DNA from: Betaproteobacteria bacterium
GTDB lineage: Bacteria > Pseudomonadota > Gammaproteobacteria > Burkholderiales > SG8-39
Direction of reading: 5' to 3'
Length of the DNA: 64,000 nucleotides
NCBI GenBank assembly: GCA_009693435.1
Contig: SHXF01000004.1
Location: forward strand, 13,866-77,865
Of the stretch, positions 59,823 through 64,000 are shown piece by piece (position 1 is the stretch's first letter; each line of letters starts with the position of its first letter). A program made the position numbers and the translations under genes. Under the pieces are notes generated by a model. The model ran no database searches. It saw nothing but the letters and a program-made list of their open reading frames with translations, and was not told where the DNA came from.

Positions 59823-60017
59823 GGTTCAAACTGATGTGCCGTCAGCTACCGTATTGAACCAGTACGGGAGACTAGCCGCCGAGCGGTGGCACACTCATTA
59901 CCGTACAACGCAGCCGTAGCCGCACAGCACAGCCGTAGGGCGCAGCTTCAGCGCGCCGAATATCGGTGGTTTTCCCGCGACCATGGCGCGATGAATCCGC
60001 GCCCTACGATGGTGGTG
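59823..60017 (+). repeat. Dispersed repeat element, long form, copy D
   Basis: Begins GGTTCAAACTGATGTG, with CAGCTACCGTATTGAACCA, then AGCCGCCGAGCGGTGGCACA and a GCGCAGCCGTA-rich part. It ends with TTTTCCCGCGACCATGG and GCGCGATGAATCCGCG. Followed after about 9 nt by the 93-bp module, exactly the architecture of copy B. Occupies most of the 455-bp gap before the Uma2 gene. Confidence 0.88.
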
Positions 60018-60026
60018 TCCGGGTGC

Positions 60027-60119
60027 GGTTCAAACTGATGTGCCATCAGCTACCGTATTGAACCAGGACGAGAGGGTAGTCATGACGGAATCAATGAACT
60101 TTCCACATCAGTTTGAATC
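60027..60119 (+). repeat. 93-bp module with 16-bp terminal inverted repeats (copy 2)
   Basis: GGTTCAAACTGATGTG (60027-60042) and CACATCAGTTTGAATC (60104-60119) pair with one mismatch. Same length, 93 bp, and the same interior (GAGAGGGTAGTCATGACGG) as copy 1 at 29360. The Uma2 gene starts 84 nt downstream. Confidence 0.83.
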
Positions 60120-60203
60120 ACACCCCAACGCCCGTCCGAAATACCGGGACGCCGGAATTCAGGCTAGACTGACCTTCGTTCAATCGCCGAATTTTCCGCC
60201 GCC

Positions 60204-60764
60204 ATGGCGCTGTCGTCACCCAAGCCTGCCACTTACGAAGATCTTTTCGATCTGCCGGAAAATCTGGTGGGGGAAATCGTGAATGGCCGCCTGGTCACGC
60301 ACCCGCGTCCGGCGCCCAGGCATGCGCGAGCTTATTCCGCGCTCGGCGTCAATCTGGGCGGGGCATACGACAAGGGTGTGGGCGGTCCCGGCGGCTGGTG
60401 GATACTCGACGAACCCGAACTGCATCTGAACGCCGACATCCTGGTGCCCGATCTCGCGGGATGGCGGCGCGACAGAATGCCCAGGCTGCCCGACACGGCC
60501 TGGTTCGAACTTGCGCCGGACTGGGTCTGCGAAATTCTTTCCCCTTCCACCGCGCGTATCGACCGCGTGGAGAAGCTTCCCCTGTACGCTGCGCACGGCG
60601 TGCGACATGCGTGGCTGGTCGATCCCGACCTGCGCACTCTCGAGGATTTTGAAAACCGCGAGGGCAAGTGGCTGTTGCTGTGCGCGCTGGAAAACGATGC
60701 CGGTGTGTGCCAACCCCCGTTCGACGCCATCACGTTCGATCTGGGCGGTCTCTGGGCGGATTAG
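60204..60764 (+). CDS. Uma2 family endonuclease-like protein (DUF820)
   Basis: A 186-residue PD-(D/E)xK-fold protein. 'TYEDLFDLPENLVGEIVNGR', 'LHLNADILVPDLAGWRRDRM' (Asp of the motif) and 'DWVCEILSPSTARIDRVEKL' (E-x-L-S-P-S core) are typical Uma2 motifs, and 'LPLYAAHGVRHAWLVDPDLR' follows. The family is abundant in some bacteria and its target is unknown. Intact. Placed between the 93-bp repeat and a decayed VOC gene. Confidence 0.88.
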   Translation: MALSSPKPATYEDLFDLPENLVGEIVNGRLVTHPRPAPRHARAYSALGVNLGGAYDKGVGGPGGWWILDEPELHLNADILVPDLAGWRRDRMPRLPDTAWFELAPDWVCEILSPSTARIDRVEKLPLYAAHGVRHAWLVDPDLRTLEDFENREGKWLLLCALENDAGVCQPPFDAITFDLGGLWAD

Positions 60765-60845
60765 GCGACGACGTCTCCATACGCAAGCGCAACTTGATCG
60801 TATCTCGCTTACCGACGGAGCTTTCAACCTGACCACCCCGGACAC

Positions 60846-61019
60846 ATGAAGCGAGACAGCGCCTGTCAGGCGGCCGAACAGACCTTGCTCGACCAACGCT
60901 TGTTCATGGTGTCCGGGAAACAATACAAGGCACTACTGGACTTGCTGGATCGCCCGGCTCATGACAATGAAGGTCTGCGCGATCTATTCGCACGGCCTGG
61001 GCCTTCGAATTCACGGTGA
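60846..61019 (+). pseudogene. DUF1778 (TacA-like) antitoxin fragment
   Basis: Fifty-seven codons. 'AAEQTLLDQRLFMVSGKQYK' and 'ALLDLLDRPAHDNEGLRDLF' match the C-terminal half of DUF1778 antitoxins, which normally begin with a ribbon-helix-helix of about 40 residues. That DNA-binding part is missing here, and the frame starts in sequence from the VOC copy. The stop overlaps the GTG of the GNAT gene by 2 nt, as in intact pairs. Confidence 0.72.
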
Positions 61020-61463
61020 GCCTGCACGGCCCTGAACCCTTGGGCGCCAAGCACCAACTGGATTCTTTTGTTTGTGGCAAGCCGGCACTTGACGACTGGC
61101 TGTTGCGCCACGCCCTGTAGGCGCAATCGAGCGGATCGGCGAACGTTTGTTATCGCGGTCGGCGAAGAGGCGGCCGGCTACTTCAGCTTGACCGCCGGTC
61201 AGGTGGATACCTTTGATGCGCCCGAGCGCATTCGCAAAGGGATGGGGCAGTACCCGATTCCGATGATCGTCCTGGCGCGCCTGGCGGTATCGATAATGAG
61301 TCAGGGACGCGGCATCGGAATGGAACTCCTGCGAGATGCCATCCGTCGAACCCTTGTCATTGCCAAGGAGGCAGGCGTCCGAGCGATGTTCACCCATCCA
61401 ATCGATGAGGATGCCGCGCGCTTCTATACCCGTTTTGGTTTTATCCCTTCTCCGCTGAGATAG
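61016..61463 (+). pseudogene. GNAT (TacT-like) acetyltransferase toxin, amber codon and frameshift
   Basis: The first frame reads 'SLHGPEPLGAKHQLDSFVCG' and 'KPALDDWLLRHAL', then TAG (61118-61120) where relatives have Gln or another residue. Homology continues 'AQSSGSA', then shifts frame to 'RTFVIAVGEEAAGYFSLTAG' and 'RLAVSIMSQGRGIGMELLRD' (acetyl-CoA loop QGRGIG) through 'FYTRFGFIPSPLR'. TacT toxins acetylate aminoacyl-tRNA. Two lesions make it inactive. Confidence 0.8.
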
Positions 61464-61551
61464 CCACAATTGCTGCTGCTGCTCAAAGACGCCCGCTGGG
61501 TCAAATGAGCGAGGCATCGGCGCGAGGCCACTCAAGGGAGTGGTGGTGGAT

Positions 61552-61740
61552 TTAGTGTTCGACATCTCGCACCATGGGCGAGTGGGGACGGGGAAGGTGT
61601 GAGGAAACGGCGGGCAGTGGGGTGTTGCGGATTCATTCTGACGAGATCTTATATAAAAAATATTGGCAAAGTGCCTGCAGGCATCCGCCGTTACTGGATG
61701 GTAAACGCAAAATCTTCTGAATATCTGTATATTCATTGCC
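61552..61740 (+). repeat. Duplicated segment, copy 2
   Basis: Matches 58039-58230 across the VOC stop region and downstream flank, including CGCACCATGGGC, GTGGGGACGGG, GGGGTGTTGCGG, TTCTGACGAGATCTTATAT and GTAAACGCAAAATCTTCTGA. Both copies end at GCCGCGGT. It fills the gap before the last Bug gene. Confidence 0.85.
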
Positions 61741-61816
61741 GCGGTTCAGCTTCCCCGTCGATGCCGGCACCGCAACCCGCCAGTTGCCGTCCCGCCGTTC
61801 TCCCGCGCCCCCGCCC

Positions 61817-62800
61817 CTACTGCGGCTCGATCTTCGCCAGCCTGATGTACTCCGCCCAGTTTCTGGTTTCCCGTTCCAGCATATCGGTAACGACCCTGGC
61901 ATTCCCCAGCCAGGGATCGTAGCCGAGGGTGGCGAGAAATTTCCTCGCGTCTTCGCTCGCGGCGATGGGTTCCATCCATGCCGCAAGCTGGTCGATGATG
62001 GGCCTGGGTGTCTGGGCTGGCACATGCAGGCCCGAGCAAGCGACGAAGTTCATCTTGAGGCCGGCCCCTGCTGCGCCGGGTACCTCCGGCAGTGCGTCCA
62101 TGCGCGTCTGTGACGTCACCGCCAGCGGACGGAGCCGGCCGCCCGGGCCGATGTGCGCCTTCGCCGTGCCGGTGTCGGTGAAGTAAAAGTCGAACAGGCC
62201 GGAGAGCATGTCGTTGATTGCGGTAATGCCGCTCTTGTAGGGCACCTCAACGGCCGCGAGACCGAATTGCGTTTTGTACAGCTCAGCGGCGACCCGTCCG
62301 GTCAGGGTCGCTGTGCCGTAGGAGGCCTTGTTGCCTTTCTCGCGCAGATGCGCCGTCAGTTCGGGGAGCGTCTTGTAGGGCGCGCTAGCGGGCACCACCA
62401 GGATGAACGCGGTCTTGAACAGGGCGAGGACGGGCACGAAGTCCTTGATCGGGTCGTAGGGGAGCTTCTTGAACAGCGACGGCGCGGCAGCGAGTACCGT
62501 GCTGCTGGGCGCCAGGTAGATGGTGTGGCCGTCCGGCCTGGCCTGCGCGGCGTAGGCGGCCGCCATGGTGCCGCCCATCCCTACCTTGGGTTCCACCACC
62601 ACCGGTTTGCCGATCGTGCCGTGCAGCTTCTCCGAATAGAAACGCACCGCGATGTCGGCGCCGGTGCCGGGTGCGAAACTGCCGATCGAAATGATTTGTC
62701 TGGTCGGGTAGGGGGCGGCCTGGCTGTATGCACGCGACGCGGGGAAGGAGAGGGCCGACGCTGCGGCGGCCTTGAGCAAGATACGGCGTGATGGGTTCAT
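61817..62800 (-). CDS. Bug/TctC family periplasmic binding protein with Tat-like signal
   Basis: A 327-residue receptor. The N-terminus 'MNPSRRILLKAAAASALSFP' resembles a twin-arginine signal (S-R-R-x-x-L-K), unlike the Sec signals of the other copies. Body: 'YPTRQIISIGSFAPGTGADI', 'VEVPYKSGITAINDMLSGLF', 'HIGPGGRLRPLAVTSQTRMD'. The ATG overlaps the stop of the upstream oxygenase pseudogene (ATATGA), so the two formed an operon. Substrate unknown. Confidence 0.88.
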   Translation of the reverse strand: MNPSRRILLKAAAASALSFPASRAYSQAAPYPTRQIISIGSFAPGTGADIAVRFYSEKLHGTIGKPVVVEPKVGMGGTMAAAYAAQARPDGHTIYLAPSSTVLAAAPSLFKKLPYDPIKDFVPVLALFKTAFILVVPASAPYKTLPELTAHLREKGNKASYGTATLTGRVAAELYKTQFGLAAVEVPYKSGITAINDMLSGLFDFYFTDTGTAKAHIGPGGRLRPLAVTSQTRMDALPEVPGAAGAGLKMNFVACSGLHVPAQTPRPIIDQLAAWMEPIAASEDARKFLATLGYDPWLGNARVVTDMLERETRNWAEYIRLAKIEPQ

Positions 62801-63903
62801 ATGTCCTTGCGTGCCGGCGGTTGATTCGGCAGCGGACCGGGATGGGGCATGGGAATCGTCGGTTGCCACCGGGTCAGGGGTCTGCCCTCGAGCAGGGCGG
62901 TCATCTCGCGTTCGTAGAGATCGCGCAATGTCGTGATGCCGCAGTCGGCAGGACCCAGCCGTTCGTTGTTGCGATTTGCGATGGCGCCCTGGCCGATCAT
63001 CGCGAAGAAGTCCTGAATCATGGTCATGTCGCTCGGCGGATCGCGCAGTTCGACATCGCCCGATCGCACCTTGCCGGTGAGGATGCCCATCGCAAGGCCG
63101 GTGGGACTGGACAGCATCGCCAGACGGTTGCGCTCACCCGCGACGCTCTGCACAAACGCGGCGATATTGTCTTCTTCGACGTGATGGTGGGCCACGCCGA
63201 TGGTGACGTGGCTGCGATCGTCGACCGGCACGCGCCAGCCGAGGAATTCGCGCCAGGCCGTTTCCTGCGGATGCATGGGCGGCTGTGGCCACGCGGTCAT
63301 GTTGGGCATGTGCACGTACTTCCTGCGCTTCAGGTTGCCGTTCCTGATCCCGTACTGCGCGAAACCGTAGGCGGTCTCTTCGACTTCGATGCGCGGTATG
63401 GCGAAGTTGACCGCCTTTTAGGGCGACCTGTCGTGCAGTATCGCCAGGTGCGTTTCGTCGACCGCGTTTTCCAGGTGCTGGAAATAATTCCACGGACAAT
63501 CCACGCGGAAGGTCGCGATGACGCCTGAGCTTTAGAATTCCGGATACCGCGGAGGCTCGGGCGGCGCGTCGCCGCCCAGGTACACGAACAGCAGTCCCAG
63601 ATACTCGTGGACCGGATAGCCGGGTATGCGGACTTCGTCGAGATGCGGCTCTGCGGGTTGCGCGACGCACTTGCCCTCGGCGTTGTACTTCCAGCCGTGA
63701 TAGGCGCAGCGTATCCCTTCACCTTCGACTGTTCCCGTGGAAAGCAACAGGCCGCGGTGCGCGCAACGACCGCCGAGCGCAAAAGCCCTGCCTGCCTGGC
63801 TACGGCAAAGGGTGATCTCTGTACCCAGGACTTTGACGGTGGCCGCCCAGCCCGGCCTGAGAGGCTGTGATTTTTTCAATTTTAGCAGTTGGCATTTGAG
63901 CAC
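62797..63903 (-). pseudogene. Rieske oxygenase gene with two in-frame ochre codons
   Basis: One reading frame runs throughout. The Rieske domain 'CAHRGLLLSTGTVEGEGIRC' with 'AYHGWKY' leads to 'PPRYPEF', then TAA (63532-63534). 'VIATFRVDCPWNYFQHLENA' and 'VDETHLAILHDRSP' (iron-site region) follow, then TAA (63418-63420). The frame then reads 'KAVNFAIPRIEVEETAYGFA' and the C-terminal domain 'HMPNMTAWPQPP' to 62797. The 5' end ('MLKCQLLKLKKSQPLRPGW') also looks shortened. Similar in layout to phthalate-type monocomponent oxygenases. Confidence 0.82.
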
Positions 63904-64000
63904 AGAGGTGATTCACTCCACTGCGGAATGAAATATGCGATAGGCATGAAATTACTCGCTACCGACCGTTTATTTGACGATTTCTCTGCTTTTTCTACCT
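63904..64000. other. AT-richer end of window without a recognised gene
   Basis: The last 97 bases are AT-richer than the rest and carry no frame or motif I can assign. They may contain the point where the oxygenase pseudogene lost its 5' end. Confidence 0.4.

Larger units (their letters stand above)
60800..61604 (+). pseudogene. Decayed second VOC gene, split by toxin-antitoxin remnants
   Basis: 60810-60838 (ATCTCGCTTACCGACGGAG and TTTCAACCTGACC) matches the VOC gene at about 57810-57841. 61527 to about 61604 resembles the VOC end (CTCAAGGGAGTGGTGGTGGA, then GTGTTCGACATCTCGCACCA). Between them lie an antitoxin fragment and a GNAT pseudogene of about 690 bp. Neither part has an open frame of useful length. 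Confidence 0.65.

Noticed and set aside
44008..61463. Integrative element or prophage carrying the toxin-antitoxin genes
   Set aside because: No integrase, transposase, phage gene, tRNA-side attachment site or conjugation gene was seen; the modules are spread among chromosomal catabolic genes.
25207..63534. Stop-codon reassignment or readthrough to explain several interrupted genes
   Set aside because: All three stop codons appear as interruptions (TGA 25207, TAG 32517 and 61118, TAA 63418 and 63532), other genes in the window use the same codons as normal stops, and frameshifts and deletions occur too; ordinary decay explains it better.

Overview
The window looks like a high-GC betaproteobacterial chromosome, most likely of the order Burkholderiales. 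The main sign is the number of orphan Bug/TctC-type periplasmic binding proteins (five intact, two broken), together with UbiD, Rieske oxygenase, CoA-ligase and hydantoinase genes. This placement is inferred from gene families. No rRNA, tRNA, CRISPR array, phage or transposase gene was recognised.

Layout. (1) 1-14.9 kb: a Dabb protein and an MFS exporter, then a tightly coupled operon of about 12.6 kb on the + strand. It encodes a UbiD-type decarboxylase, a Liv-type ABC importer (binding protein, permease, a permease-ATPase fusion, ATPase), two crotonases, two acyl-CoA ligases flanking an alpha/beta hydrolase, and a VanA-like Rieske oxygenase. It reads as uptake and CoA-dependent breakdown of an aromatic or phenylpropanoid-like acid. 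(2) 15-25 kb: an exported protein of unknown function, a TonB-like Pro-rich protein, a ferredoxin carrying a repeat insertion, a class II aldolase, a lone molybdopterin subunit, and GFA, DUF1989 and MDR-oxidoreductase genes. (3) 25-32 kb: hydantoinase A and B genes separated by about 2.1 kb of accessory DNA holding a MazEF pair, an MNT gene with only a HEPN stub, an amidohydrolase fragment and a dispersed repeat. (4) 32-44 kb: Bug proteins, a two-component ring oxygenase, RidA proteins, a D-amino-acid-dehydrogenase-like flavoprotein, a PqqC-like oxygenase and a TRAP transporter. (5) 44-64 kb: a patchwork of toxin-antitoxin pairs between catabolic genes (maleate isomerase-like, dihydroxyphthalate decarboxylase-like, glutathionyl-hydroquinone reductase, FAD monooxygenase, tartrate-dehydratase-like, VOC) and many broken genes.

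Three themes stand out. First, a dispersed repeat family, with a 93-bp module bearing 16-bp terminal inverted repeats, recurs at 22.5, 29.1-29.5, 49.6-49.8 and 59.8-60.1 kb and borders gene truncations. Second, short tandem repeats cluster at gene ends, starts and domain linkers; inside genes the unit is a multiple of 3 nt, while between genes 13- and 14-nt units occur. Third, ten toxin-antitoxin-like modules lie between 25 and 61.5 kb; six look intact, and in all four damaged ones the presumptive effector gene is hit while the partner survives in three.

Pseudogenes are frequent: two oxygenases, two Bug genes, a DUF4160 gene, a GNAT gene, a RelE-like gene, a VOC gene, an OYE gene and an amidohydrolase fragment. 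No recognisable dedicated transcription factor (LysR, MarR, GntR, IclR or TetR type) accompanies the catabolic operons; the only DNA-binding proteins recognised belong to toxin-antitoxin modules.
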